From: Rhodocyclus purpureus
Lineage (GTDB): Bacteria > Pseudomonadota > Gammaproteobacteria > Burkholderiales > Rhodocyclaceae
DNA: 64,000 nt
Assembly (NCBI RefSeq): GCF_016653115.1
Contig: NZ_NHRX01000048.1
Coordinates: 49,513 to 113,512 of the forward strand
Reading direction: 5' to 3'
Below the pieces are notes generated by a model. It worked only from the letters and a program-made list of their open reading frames with translations, ran no database searches and was not told where the DNA came from. This document shows positions 1 to 9,106 of this stretch, piece by piece. The position numbers and the translations under genes were made by a program. How positions within the stretch are numbered: position 1 is the stretch's first letter; each line of letters opens with the position of its first letter.

Positions 1-1568
1 CGGTCGTCGGCGAAGGTCCAGGTCCAGATGCCGATGTCGGCTGCTTCCGTCGCCAGGCGCAGGCGGTTGATGTTGGTCTGCACGAGGCGCTCGGCGGCGC
101 GTTGGCCGGTGATGTCGCGGCCGATGGCCAGCAGCAAGCTGCGTCCGTCGGTGCGCAAGGGGACGCTCTGCGACTCGACCCGGCGACGGCTACCCTTGAG
201 TCCGATGATTTCGAACTCCAGTTTGGCCGCCTCGCCGGCAACCACGCGCGCGACATGGGCGGCGAACTCTTCCCGGTAAGGCGGTGCAACGATGTCGATC
301 ACCGGTTGGCCGGCCCGCTGCGCCAGCGAGTCCGCCTCGATCAGCGCCAGCGCGGCCGGGTTCATCTCGATCAGATGACCCCGTTCGTCGAGCAACACGA
401 TGCACTCAGGCCCGGTCTCGATGATGGCGCGCAGGCGTGCCTCACTGCCCGCCAGATTCGTCTCGGCCGTCGCCCGATCGACCCAGGCCCGCGCCAGCTT
501 CCAGCTGACCGAAGCCAGCACCGCGAACAGCAGGGCTGCGATGATCCCGAGACGCGACCAGACCTCAAGCGCGAGAGCGTCGAGCCTTGCCGCGGGCAGA
601 TGGGCGACGGACTTCCAGACGTACTCGCGCGTTTCGACCGCGCCGCGGCTCGGCATGAAGGGCTCTGCCGCGCCCGCACTGGATTTCTGGCCGACAATGA
701 GCGGATGAACGGTCTGCCAGGTCCACAAGCCGTCGGCGACGCGGACCTGACCGCTGTCCTCGCTGCGCATGCGCTGCCAGGCTTCGGGCGAGCGGACAGC
801 CAGCGTCAGCTCGGGGCGCTTGAACATGAACCCCCATTCGTCCTCCGCCTGCGGGCTCTTCAGCCAGTAGCCATCGCGGTTCACCAGCATCACGTGACCG
901 CCCACTTCCGCCGTCGCCCGTGCAAATTCGTCAAGCATGTCGCGCGCGGCGTAGTTGATGATGACGATACCGCGCTTCCTTCCCTGGCGATCCGTCACCG
1001 GCGTCGCCACACGCACCATCGGCTTGTAGGGTTCCGCGACCTTGTCGTGTTCGATGTTGAGGTCGAGCGGCGAAACGAATATTTCACCGGGAGCGAGCTT
1101 CATCGTGTCGGTGAAGAAATAGCGCTTGCCCTTGTCCTGGAGCTCTGCCCGAGGCACGACGACCGGCGCACCGCCCACGTTGTCGACGCGCACGACCTCC
1201 ATCCCGGTTTCGTCGATCCAGCGCAACTGAGCGTAGATGCCCTTGCTGCGCGAGAAAGCCACGAAAATCTCGGCCAGATGCGCGAGGTACGCCGGCTGCG
1301 GATCGTCCAGGGCCCGGCGCGTGCCGACGCTATCGACCAGGTAGACGAGGTCGCGGGCGACGTTCTCGATCTTGCCGGTCAGCACCCCAGCGCCGAGGCT
1401 TGCGTACAGCGCCTCGCGGCTCTGCAGTCGCGTCGTCTCCTTTTCGATTTCGCTCTGGCCAACCCACGCGATCCCCGCCAGCACCAGGGCCGACAGCGGG
1501 AGGAAGGCACGCAGGAAAGTCAGCGGCATCGAGTTGCGTGCGGTGATCCTGTCGAGAAATGAGCGCAT
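1..1568 (-). CDS. Membrane sensor with periplasmic Cache-like domain and PAS domains (3' end outside window)
   Basis: The frame is open from the start codon at 1568 down to base 1, so the C-terminal output domain is missing. About 522 residues are visible. A membrane segment lies near residues 16-37, then about 300 residues of probable periplasmic sensor domain (Cache-like, with the pattern LRWIDETGMEVVRVD), then a second membrane segment near 337-358. A PAS domain starts near 376 (LRAIIETGPECIVLLDE) and a second begins near 505 (LATEAADIGIWTW). This layout is usual for histidine kinases and GGDEF/EAL proteins; which one applies cannot be told here. An in-frame ATG at 1601 would add 11 residues, and neither start has a strong ribosome binding site. 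The open frame on the other strand over this stretch is a shadow. The gene is followed upstream by repeat array R1. Confidence 0.85.
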   Translation of the reverse strand, partial: MRSFLDRITARNSMPLTFLRAFLPLSALVLAGIAWVGQSEIEKETTRLQSREALYASLGAGVLTGKIENVARDLVYLVDSVGTRRALDDPQPAYLAHLAEIFVAFSRSKGIYAQLRWIDETGMEVVRVDNVGGAPVVVPRAELQDKGKRYFFTDTMKLAPGEIFVSPLDLNIEHDKVAEPYKPMVRVATPVTDRQGRKRGIVIINYAARDMLDEFARATAEVGGHVMLVNRDGYWLKSPQAEDEWGFMFKRPELTLAVRSPEAWQRMRSEDSGQVRVADGLWTWQTVHPLIVGQKSSAGAAEPFMPSRGAVETREYVWKSVAHLPAARLDALALEVWSRLGIIAALLFAVLASVSWKLARAWVDRATAETNLAGSEARLRAIIETGPECIVLLDERGHLIEMNPAALALIEADSLAQRAGQPVIDIVAPPYREEFAAHVARVVAGEAAKLEFEIIGLKGSRRRVESQSVPLRTDGRSLLLAIGRDITGQRAAERLVQTNINRLRLATEAADIGIWTWTFADD

Positions 1569-1649
1569 GCCGGGACCCTGTATTAACGTCGGGATTGTCA
1601 TGATACGGGTTCAGCATAGACGTGCGCCATCGATCCGGCAGCGGCTGCG

Positions 1650-3211
1650 AGCCCTACACACTGGATCGCCACGCCCTGCGGGCTCGCGATGACGATGACG
1701 GTCTCGGCACCTCTCCGCGCACGCCTCGCACTGCCGTCATTGCGAGGCGCGCAGCGCCGTGGCAATCCAGTTCGTTCTTCCGTCTTGGCGCTTTTCATGA
1801 TGCGAGCCCTACGCACTGGATCGCCACGCCCTTCGGGCTCGCGATGACGATGACGGTCTCGGCACCTCTCTGCCCACGCCTCCCACTGCCGTCATTGCGA
1901 GGCGCGCAGCGCCGTGGCAATCCAGTTCGTTCTTCCGTCTTGGCGCCCTGCACGATGCGAGACCTACGCGCTGGATCGCCACGCCCTGCGGGCTCGCGAT
2001 GACGTGCTGTCTGGATCGCCACGCGCTGCGGGCTCGCGACGGTTACGGTCTCAGCCCCTCTCCATGCACGCCTGGCACTGCCGTCATTGCGAGGCGCGTA
2101 GCGCCGTGGCAATCCAGTTCGTTCTTCCGTCTTGGCGCTTTTCATTATGCGAGACCTACACACTGGATTGCCACGCCCTTCGGGCTCGCGATGACGATGA
2201 CGGTCTCGGCACCTCTCCATGCACGCCTGGCACTGCCGTCATTGCGAGGCGCGCAGCGCCGTGGCAATCCAGTTCGTTCTTCCGTCTTGGCGCTTTTCAT
2301 GATGCGAGCCCTACGCACTGGATCGCCACGCCCTGCGGGCTCGCGATGACGTGCTGTCTGGATCGCCACGCGCTGCGGGCTCGCGACGGTTACGGTCTCA
2401 GCCCCTCTCCATGCATGCCTGGCACTGCCGTCATTGCGAGGCGCGCAGCGCCGTGGCAATCCAGTTCGTTCTTCCGTCTTGGCGCTTTTCATGATGCGAG
2501 CCCTACGCACTGGATCGCCACGCCCTTCGGGCTCGCGATGACGATGACGGTCTCGGCACCTCTCCGCGCACGCCTGGCACTGCCGTCATTGCGAGGCGCG
2601 CAGCGCCGTGGCAATCCAGTTCGTTCTTCCGTCTTGGCGCTTTTCATGATGCGAGACCTACACACTGGATCGCCACGCCCTTCGGGCTCGCGATGACGAT
2701 GACGGTCTCGGCACCTCTCTGCCCACGCCTCCCACTGCCGTCATTGCGAGGCGCGCAGCGCCGTGGCAATCCAGTTCGTTCTTCCGTCTTGGCGCTTTTC
2801 ATGATGCGAGCCCTACGCACTGGATCGCCACGCCCTTCGGGCTCGCGATGACGATGACGGTCTCGGCACCTCTCTGCCCACGCCTCCCACTGCCGTCATT
2901 GCGAGGCGCGCAGCGCCGTGGCAATCCAGTTCGTTCTTCCGTCTTGGCGCTTTTCATGATGCGAGACCTACACACTGGATCGCCACGCCCTTCGGGCTCG
3001 CGATGACGATGACGGTCTCGGCACCTCTCTGCCCACGCCTCCCACTGCCGTCATTGCGAGGCGCGCAGCGCCGTGGCAATCCAGTTCGTTTTTCCGTCTT
3101 GGCGCTTTTCACGATGCGAGCCCTACGCACTGGATCGCCACGCACGCGGGCTCGCGATGACGAGCTGCTGATCGCTACGGCTTCCGCAGAGCAGGTCGGC
3201 CGATGTTTCAC
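1650..3211 (+). repeat. Repeat array R1: ten 155-bp hairpin monomers plus conserved right end
   Basis: The monomer contains CTGGATCGCCACGCCC with GGGCTCGCGATGACG, a linker, then CGTCATTGCGAGGCGC with GCCGTGGCAATCCAG, then a second linker starting TTCGTTCTTCCGTC. The two core arms (about 35 bp) are imperfect reverse complements, so each monomer can fold into a long hairpin. CTGGATYGCC recurs at 1661, 1816, 1971, 2163, 2318, 2510, 2665, 2820, 2975 and 3130, a strict 155-bp spacing except where an extra 40-bp subunit is inserted (at 2011 and 2358). The array ends in a conserved right-end sequence (3168-3211) that is also found beside arrays R5 and R6. Open frames running through the array are by-products of stop-poor repeats, not genes. 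Confidence 0.95.
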
Positions 3212-3294
3212 TTTTCGAAGTGCGTCGCCACTGTCGGGTTTCGACAGGGCTTCGACAGACTCATCACAAGCACGCATGCGTTTGAAGTCCACAT

Positions 3295-3325
3295 CGCCCG
3301 AGCGCAAGTAAGGCGTGCTCGGGCG
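3295..3325 (-). terminator. Possible wrbA terminator hairpin
   Basis: CGCCCGAGC at 3295-3303 and GCTCGGGCG at 3317-3325 form a perfect 9-bp stem with a 13-nt loop, 20 bases past the wrbA stop codon. No T-run follows, so intrinsic termination is uncertain. Confidence 0.35.
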
Positions 3326-3345
3326 CGTGGGCCTTCGGCCTTTGC

Positions 3346-3948
3346 TTAGGCGGCGGCAAGTTTCGCGGCGATCGCCGCGACGTGCCTGCCCTGGAAGCGG
3401 GCAATGGCAAGCTCGTTCTCGCTCGGCATGCGCGAACCGTCGCCCGCGGCCAGCGTCGTCGCGCCGTAGGGACTGCCACCGGTAATCTCGCTCATGATCG
3501 TCTGGCGTGCTTCCGAGTAAGGCACGCCGACGATGACCATGCCGTGATGCAGCAGCGTGGTGTGGAAGCTGGTGATCGTCGTCTCCTGGCCGCCGTGCTG
3601 GGTCGCGGTGCTGGCGAACACGCTACCGACCTTTCCGATCAGTGCGCCTTTCGCCCAAAGACCGCCAGTCTGGTCGAGGAAGTTGCGCATCTGCGAGGCC
3701 ATGTTCCCGAATCGGGTCGGGGTGCCGAAGATGATCGCATCGTAGTCGGGGAGTTCCGCCACCGTGGCGATCGGCGCGGCCTGGTCGAGCTTCATGCCGG
3801 ACGAGCGGGCAATCTGTTCCGGCACCAGCTCGGGCACACGCTTGATCGTCGCCTGCGCGCCCGCTTCCCTGACGCCTTCAGCCACGGCCGATGCCATCGC
3901 TTCGATATGCCCATACGACGAGTAGTACAAGACAAGAACCTTTGTCAT
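3346..3948 (-). CDS. wrbA: NAD(P)H:quinone oxidoreductase, WrbA type
   Basis: A flavodoxin-fold FMN enzyme that reduces quinones by two electrons with NAD(P)H, protecting the cytosol from semiquinone stress. The 200-residue product has the usual family length. The FMN phosphate-binding loop is [10 protein letters not shown] at residues 8-17, and the WrbA-specific flavin contact region [20 protein letters not shown] is at 76-95. GVPYSEA and [15 protein letters not shown] also match the family. The start at 3948 is chosen because AGGAG lies 8 bases upstream; a GTG at 3951 would add one residue. The gene stands alone between two repeat arrays in opposite orientation (R1 and R2), with no operon partner. 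Function by family is well supported; the physiological quinone is unknown. Confidence 0.95.
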   Translation of the reverse strand: MTKVLVLYYSSYGHIEAMASAVAEGVREAGAQATIKRVPELVPEQIARSSGMKLDQAAPIATVAELPDYDAIIFGTPTRFGNMASQMRNFLDQTGGLWAKGALIGKVGSVFASTATQHGGQETTITSFHTTLLHHGMVIVGVPYSEARQTIMSEITGGSPYGATTLAAGDGSRMPSENELAIARFQGRHVAAIAAKLAAA

Positions 3949-4048
3949 CACTCATTCTCCTCAGGATTGTTGGTACCTCAAGGAACTGTTGCTCACGCGC
4001 CTGGCGCCCACCAAGGGCGGTTCATGCGTCGAGCATTATAGATGGGCG

Positions 4049-6008
4049 CGCCTCACAATGACGGCAGTGCCAGGAGTGGATGGAGCGCGGCTGAGACCGT
4101 CATCGCGAGCCCGCAGGGCGTGGCGATCCAGTGCGTAGGTCTCGCATCGGGTCGCCCGTGGATCGCTGCCAAGGGCGAGGAGACAGAAGAACGAACTTGA
4201 TTGCCACGGCGCTACGCGCCTCGCAATGACGGCAGTGCCAGGAGTGCATGGAGAGGGGCTCAGAGCGTAATCGTCATCGCGAGCCCGCAGGGCGCGGCGA
4301 TCCAGTGCGTAGGGCTCGCATCGCGTCGCCCGTGGATCGCTGCCAAGAGCGAGGAGACAGAAGAACACGCTGGATTGCCGCGGCGCTACGCGCCTCACAA
4401 TGACGGCAGTGCCAGGAATGCATGGCGAGGGGCGAGACCGAAACCGTCATCGCGAGCCCGCAGGGCGTGGCGATCCAGTGCGCAGGTCTGGCATCGGGTC
4501 GCCCGTGGATGGCAGCCAAGGGCGAGGGACAGAGGAACGAACTGGATTGCCGCGGCGCTGCGCGCCTCGCAATGACGGCAGTGCCGGGAATGCATGGCGA
4601 GGGGCGAGACCGTAACCGTCATCGCGAGCCCGCAGGGCGTGGCGATCCAGTGCGCAGGTCTCGCATCGGGTCGCCCGTGGATCGCTGCCAAGGGCGAGGA
4701 GACAGAAGAACGAACTGGATTGCCACGGCGCTACGCGCCTCGCAATGACGGCAGTGCCAGAAATGCATGCTGAGGGGCGAGACGGTAACCGTCATCGCGA
4801 GCCCGCAGGGCGTGGCGATCCAGTGCGTAGGGCTCGCATCGGGTCGCCCGTGGATCGCTGCCAAGGGCGAGGAGACAGAAGAACGAACTGGATTGCCACG
4901 GCGCTACGCGCCTCGCAATGACTGCAGTGCCAGGAATGCATGCTGAGGGGCGAGACGGTAACCGTCATCGCGAGCCCGCAGGGCGTGGCGATCCAGTGCG
5001 TAGGGCTCGCATCGCGTCGCCCGTGGATCGCAGCCAAGGGCGAGGAGACAGAAGAACGAACTGGATTGCTGCGGCGCTACGCGCCTCGCAATGACGGCAG
5101 TGCCGGGAATGCATGGCGAGGGGCGAGACCGTAACCGTCATCGCGAGCCCGCAGGGCGTGGCGATCCAGTGCGTAGGTCTCGCATCGGGTCCGTCGTGGA
5201 TCGCTGCCAAGGGCAAGGGACGGAAGAACGAACTGGATTGCCACGGCGCTACGCGCCTCGCAAATGACGGCAGTGCCAGGAATGCATGGCGAGGGGCGAG
5301 ACCGTAACCGTCATCGCGAGCCCGCAGAGCGTGGCGATCCAGTGCGTAGGTCTCGCATCGGGTCGCCCGTGGATCGCTGCCAAGGGCGAGGAGACAGAAG
5401 AACGAACTGGATTGCCACGGCGCTGTGCGCCTCGCAATGACGGCAGTGCCGGGAATGCATGGCGAGGGGCGAGACCGTAACCGTCATCGCGAGCCCGCAG
5501 GGCGTGGCGATCCAGTGCGTAGGTCTCGCATCGGGTCGCCCGTGGATGGCAGCCAAGGGCGAGGGACAGAAGAACGAACTGGATTGCCACGGCGCTACGC
5601 GCCTCGCAAATGACGGCAGTGCCAGGAATGCATGGCGAGGGGCGAGACCGTAACCGTCATCGCGAGCCCGCAGGGCGTGGCGATCCAGTGCGTAGGTCTC
5701 GCATCGGGTCGCCCGTGGATCGCTGCCAAGGGCGAGGAGACAGAAGAACACGCTGGATTGCCACGGCGCTACGCGCCTCGCAATGACGGCAGTGCCAGGA
5801 ATGCATGGCGAGGGGCGAGACGGTAACCGTCATCGCGAGCCCTCAGGGCGTGGCGATCCAGTGCGTAGGTCTGGCATCGGGTCGCCCGTGGATCGCTGCC
5901 AAGGGCGAGGGACGGAAGAACGAACTGGATTGCCGCGGCGCTGCGCGCCTCGCAATGACGGCAGCGAATGGGCGCGTTTCATGCTTCGCAGCGGCACAAC
6001 TCGCCATG
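4049..6008 (-). repeat. Repeat array R2: eleven 173-bp hairpin monomers plus conserved left end
   Basis: This array is the same family as R1 but in reverse orientation. The arm CGTCATCGCGAGCCCGCAG recurs at 4098, 4272, 4444, 4617, 4790, 4963, 5136, 5309, 5482, 5655 and 5828, so the period is 173 bp with only 1-bp drift. The longer monomer comes from a longer loop linker containing GGTCGCCCGTGGATCGCTGC. At its right edge (about 5956-6008) it carries the reverse complement of a sequence (GCATGAAACGC then CCATTCGCTGCCGTCATT) also found at the left of R3 and R5. It stops only 5 bases from the stop codon of the dioxygenase gene. Apparent open frames of 60-160 codons inside it are artefacts of the repeat. 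Confidence 0.95.
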
Positions 6009-6012
6009 ACAG

Positions 6013-6828
6013 TCAGTCGAAGCGAAACGCCGACAGAGTCGTTTCCATGACACGGTCGGCAAAGATGCGCTGGCCGGCAGCCTCGCCGGCCGCGCCGGCC
6101 ACCACCATCAGCGGCAGCAGGTGCTCCTCGGCGCGCGGCGGATGGCATAGTCGGGCCGACGGGGCCTGTTCCCAGGCGGCCAGGACGTGCTCGCGCTGCG
6201 CTGCCGGGGACTCGACCGTGTGCACCAGCCAGCGGTCGAACTGGTCGGAGATCGGTCCGAAGCGCGGGTCGCCGTAGCCGCGCATGTTGTGAAAACTCAT
6301 GCCGCTCCCCACGATCAGCACGCCCTCGTCGCGCAGCGCAGCCAGCGCGCGGCCGGCCTCCAGGTGCGCCTGCGGGTCGAGGTCATGGCGCAGCGAGAGC
6401 TGCACCACGGGGATGTCGGCATCGGGGAACATCAGCTTCAGCGGGATGAACATGCCGTGGTCGAAGCCGCGGGCGGCATCCTGTTGCGCCGGCAACCGCG
6501 CTTGGCCGAGCAGGTCCGCAATGCGCGCCGCCAGTTGCGGCTCGCCGGGCGCCGGGTAGCGCAGTTCGTAGGTGTGCGGCGGAAAGCCGTAGTAGTCGTA
6601 GAACAGCTCCGGCTGCAGGCCGCTGGTGACGCTGAAGGCCGGCTCCAGCCAGTGCGCCGACACCACCACGATGGCAGACGGGCGCGCGGGCAGGGTGCGC
6701 GCCACGTTCCTGAGGAAATCCGCCATGGCGTTCCAGGCGTCGGGCGGATTCCAGTCCATGAAGAAGCAGGGTCCGGCGCCATGGGGCACGAACAGGGTGG
6801 GCATGCGGGTGTTGCTTTGGGCGCTCAT
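6013..6828 (-). CDS. DODA-type extradiol aromatic ring-opening dioxygenase (YgiD/LigB superfamily)
   Basis: A 271-residue cytosolic class III extradiol dioxygenase of the 4,5-DOPA dioxygenase group, which opens catechol-type rings with a His-bound divalent metal. Conserved histidines are at 16 (TLFVPHGAG), 59 (VVVSAHWLEPAF), 124 (GFDHGMF) and 180 (VGSGMSFHNMRGYGD), with the family sequence FYDYYGFPPHTYELRYPAPG. The start at 6828 is preceded by GGAG at a 7-base spacing; a longer frame upstream to 6966 overlaps the divergent hisN promoter region and is rejected. The gene is divergent to hisN with about 127 bp between starts. No aromatic degradation genes are nearby, so the substrate is not predictable; many bacterial homologues have no known physiological substrate. 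Confidence 0.9.
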   Translation of the reverse strand: MSAQSNTRMPTLFVPHGAGPCFFMDWNPPDAWNAMADFLRNVARTLPARPSAIVVVSAHWLEPAFSVTSGLQPELFYDYYGFPPHTYELRYPAPGEPQLAARIADLLGQARLPAQQDAARGFDHGMFIPLKLMFPDADIPVVQLSLRHDLDPQAHLEAGRALAALRDEGVLIVGSGMSFHNMRGYGDPRFGPISDQFDRWLVHTVESPAAQREHVLAAWEQAPSARLCHPPRAEEHLLPLMVVAGAAGEAAGQRIFADRVMETTLSAFRFD

Positions 6829-6955
6829 GTTCACGCTCCGCTGGGTGATATTGCGTGGACGGAGTGTCGCCTGGATCGTTCCGGACGATAATCCGTCGAA
6901 TACGGCAATCACTTCCCCCAAGATCCCAAGCTTTCCCAACCCGAGGACTCTTCCG

Positions 6956-7747
6956 ATGCCGCTCACTCCAAATCAGCTCGCCGACTACCTGGCCTTCGCG
7001 GAAGAACTGGCCGACGCCTCGGCCGATGTCATCCGCCCCTATTTCCGATCGCAGCTCGATGTCACCGACAAAGGCGGCCAGGTCTTCGACCCCGTCACCG
7101 TCGCCGACAAGGCAGGCGAGCAGGTCATGCGCGCATTGATCCGGGAACGCCACCCGACGCACGGCATCCTCGGCGAAGAAGACGGCGCGCTGACCGGCAG
7201 CAGTCCGCTCACCTGGGTGCTCGATCCCATCGACGGCACACGCGCTTTCATCACCGGACTTCCCTTGTGGGGAACGCTCATCGCCCTCAACGACGGACAT
7301 CGGCCGGTGCTCGGCGTCATGAACCAGCCCTTCACCGGCGAGCGCTACATCGGCACCGGCGCCGGCGCCTGGTGCAACGGCGCACGGCTGCGCACGCGCT
7401 CCTGCGCCAGCCTGTCCTCGGCGGTCCTGATGGCCACGACGCCCGACATGTTCCAGACACCCGAGCAGCGTGCAGCCTTCGCTGCGCTCGCGAGCCGCGC
7501 CCGGCTGACGCGGTACGGCGGCGACTGCTACGCCTACTGCATGCTCGCCTCCGGGTTCGTCGATGCCATCGTCGAGGCCAGTCTTCAGCCTTACGACATT
7601 CAGGCACTGATCCCCATCATCGAGGGAGCGGGAGGCGTCGTGACTGCATGGGACGGCAGTTCCGCCCAAAACGGCGGTGCCGTCGTTGCCTGCGGCGATC
7701 GACGCCTGCATGCACAACTCGTCGAGCAGCTCCGTCACGCCACATGA
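6956..7747 (+). CDS. hisN: Inositol-monophosphatase-family phosphatase, probable histidinol-phosphatase
   Basis: A Mg-dependent phosphatase of 263 residues. The metal-binding signature is complete: GEEDG near 73-77, WVLDPIDGTRAF near 87-98, and a late YDIQALIPIIEGAGG motif. The sequence GEEDG..LTWVLDPIDGTRAFITGLPLWGT (split here) follows the histidinol-phosphatase HisN subgroup more closely than SuhB. The reaction would be L-histidinol phosphate to L-histidinol. The start at 6956 has GAGG 9 bases upstream. The frame is open further 5', but that part overlaps the divergent dioxygenase gene and is not coding. No other his genes are present, which is normal for this scattered type. It could instead act on another sugar phosphate. 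Confidence 0.85.
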   Translation: MPLTPNQLADYLAFAEELADASADVIRPYFRSQLDVTDKGGQVFDPVTVADKAGEQVMRALIRERHPTHGILGEEDGALTGSSPLTWVLDPIDGTRAFITGLPLWGTLIALNDGHRPVLGVMNQPFTGERYIGTGAGAWCNGARLRTRSCASLSSAVLMATTPDMFQTPEQRAAFAALASRARLTRYGGDCYAYCMLASGFVDAIVEASLQPYDIQALIPIIEGAGGVVTAWDGSSAQNGGAVVACGDRRLHAQLVEQLRHAT

Positions 7748-7952
7748 CAGCGAGCGACAGCTTCACCCCGATGCTGGCGGCCCCGTCCTGATTCGTCGTC
7801 CTGTCGTCGCGCAGAGCAGCGACAGGGAACGGTCGTAGTGCGGCGCCACCGGCGGCTGCTCGCGAAGACGGCAATTGTTGGTGAAAGCCGTTCGCAGGAA
7901 ATGGTCCCCGGCGACCAGGATCGCGATAGAATGAAGCCTCAGGAGGAGCAAC

Positions 7953-8171
7953 ATGCCGAACGTTGCAAAACGCCCCGCGAATACCGCTGTGAAACCCGTA
8001 TCGCAGCTGCGTGGGAGGCTTGTGCGCGTCATGACGCCTGAGGAGCGCGCCGCTGACATGAAGGACTTCGGCAAGGAAATCCGCAAGAGCAAGGAGAAGG
8101 CCAGGGACTTCCTGCAGCGTGCAGGCATTCTCGACGAAACCGGCGCGCTGGCCGAACCCTACCGTTCCTGA
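7953..8171 (+). CDS. Small protein, candidate antitoxin coupled to the ART-like gene
   Basis: A 72-residue protein with a disordered basic N-terminus and a C-terminal helical stretch (EERAADMKDFGKEIRKSKEK, then FLQRAGILDETG). AGGAGG sits 6 bases before the ATG, an excellent ribosome binding site. Its stop codon overlaps the start of the next gene (TGATG at 8169-8173), so translation of the two is probably coupled. I recognise this type of tail from small genes that precede predicted ADP-ribosyltransferase-fold toxins, but assigned no named family. The antitoxin role is inferred from size, order and overlap only. It has no DNA-binding motif that I can see. Confidence 0.65.
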   Translation: MPNVAKRPANTAVKPVSQLRGRLVRVMTPEERAADMKDFGKEIRKSKEKARDFLQRAGILDETGALAEPYRS

Positions 8172-8770
8172 TGGCTGGCGATTGGTCGGCCTATGAGTAC
8201 CAGCCCAGCTTCGTGCTGGGCTTTCATGGCTGCGACAGGGCAGTTGGCGAAGCCATCCTGCGCGGCGCCGAAGCCCATCTGAAGAAGTCCGAGAAGAAGT
8301 ACGACTGGCTTGGCCACGGGATCTACTTCTGGGAGGGCAACCCCAGCCGGGCAATGCAATGGGCGCTCCAGCGTCAACGCGAAGGAAAGATCGACGAACC
8401 GTTCGTACTGGGCGCCATTATCGACCTGAGGCATTGCCTCGATCTGTTCGACCACGATGGTTTGGTGCAGGTCAGGGAAGCTCACGCTGAATTGAAGCGC
8501 ACGATGAAGCTGGTCGGGCAGCAACTACCCCGCAACGTCGGCAGCACCCCGGACAAGGCGGGACGGGCACTGGACTGCGCAGTGATGAACTTCCTTCATC
8601 TGTACCGGGAAGACCGCGGGGAAGAAGAATACGATTCGATCCGCGGCCCCTTTCTCGAAGGCAAGCCCCTATACCCGCACGCTGGCTTCCGCAGCGAAAA
8701 CCACATCCAGCTTTGCGTGCGCAAGACCGTGTGCATCAAGGGCTACTTCAGACCTATCCCGATCGAGTAG
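8171..8770 (+). CDS. Putative ADP-ribosyltransferase-fold toxin
   Basis: A 199-residue protein. Residues 16-30 read LGFHGCDRAVGEAIL and residues 44-64 contain YDWLGHGIYFWEGNPSRAMQ, resembling the H-G and strand-2 Y/F motifs of PARP/ART-fold proteins, where NAD is bound. A late motif, ENHIQLCVRKTVCIKGYF, could supply the third (Q/E) motif. ART-fold proteins transfer ADP-ribose from NAD to proteins or nucleic acids. Pairing with a 72-residue upstream gene overlapping by one base suggests a toxin-antitoxin module. The fold assignment is by eye and the target is unknown. A remnant of a second antitoxin lies 6 bases past its stop codon on the other strand. Confidence 0.65.
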   Translation: MAGDWSAYEYQPSFVLGFHGCDRAVGEAILRGAEAHLKKSEKKYDWLGHGIYFWEGNPSRAMQWALQRQREGKIDEPFVLGAIIDLRHCLDLFDHDGLVQVREAHAELKRTMKLVGQQLPRNVGSTPDKAGRALDCAVMNFLHLYREDRGEEEYDSIRGPFLEGKPLYPHAGFRSENHIQLCVRKTVCIKGYFRPIPIE

Positions 8771-8776
8771 AAAGCG

Positions 8777-8929
8777 TCACGCTTGCGCGCGAGCAATGTC
8801 ATTCAGCGCGGCGCGCACGACGCTCCCATCCCCCGGATCTTCCTCAAGACAGGCATCCAGATACATCGCCATGTCTTCCTCGGATTTGAGCTGATCGACG
8901 GGATCCCAACGGGAAAACTGTTCGCTCAT
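8777..8929 (-). pseudogene. Truncated HigA-like addiction module antidote gene
   Basis: Fifty residues beginning MSEQFSRWDPVDQLKSEEDM and ending LNDIARAQA then a stop. This matches the N-terminal half of the putative addiction module antidote proteins (HigA-like, about 100 residues), which normally continue after DIARARG with a helix-turn-helix. That DNA-binding half is absent, and the partner HigB-type toxin is absent too. GAAGGAG 8 bases upstream supports this start. The gene ends at the 3' edge of the ART-like gene, so a rearrangement joining the two modules probably removed its tail. It may still be translated, but is unlikely to repress. Confidence 0.7.
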
Positions 8930-9106
8930 GGTTTCCACTCCTTCGCCAATGCGACGAATGTAGCCCATGGATTACACAGAGGCAAAAAGTCTGGCTGGGA
9001 TGTCATCGCGACTCGGCCCCTGCGCACTCGCTTGGTCCTGGGGCCATGCCGTGGGCGACTACCTCCTGCGGGCAGTCGCCCGGCGCCTGAGCAGGCGCGT
9101 GCAGCG

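Noticed and set aside
102..1562. 486-codon plus-strand frame opposite the sensor gene
   Set aside because: The minus strand encodes a convincing membrane-Cache-PAS protein over the same bases; the plus frame is a GC-bias shadow.
1914..2696. Long open frames inside arrays (for example 260 codons here, 164 at 5783-6277, several at 42171-43425)
   Set aside because: They read the repeat unit over and over in several frames and both strands; stop codons are rare in the unit. No ribosome binding sites or family match.
1650..6008. CRISPR-like regular repeats
   Set aside because: Periods of 155 and 173 bp have no unique spacers, the units are nearly identical along their whole length, and no cas gene is present.
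9052..9100. Hairpins GGGCGACT..AGTCGCCC and GCGCCTG-AG-CAGGCGC past the GNAT-Rnk gene as terminator
   Set aside because: Stems are perfect, but there is no T-run and the two overlap in a generally GC-rich stretch; function not supportable.
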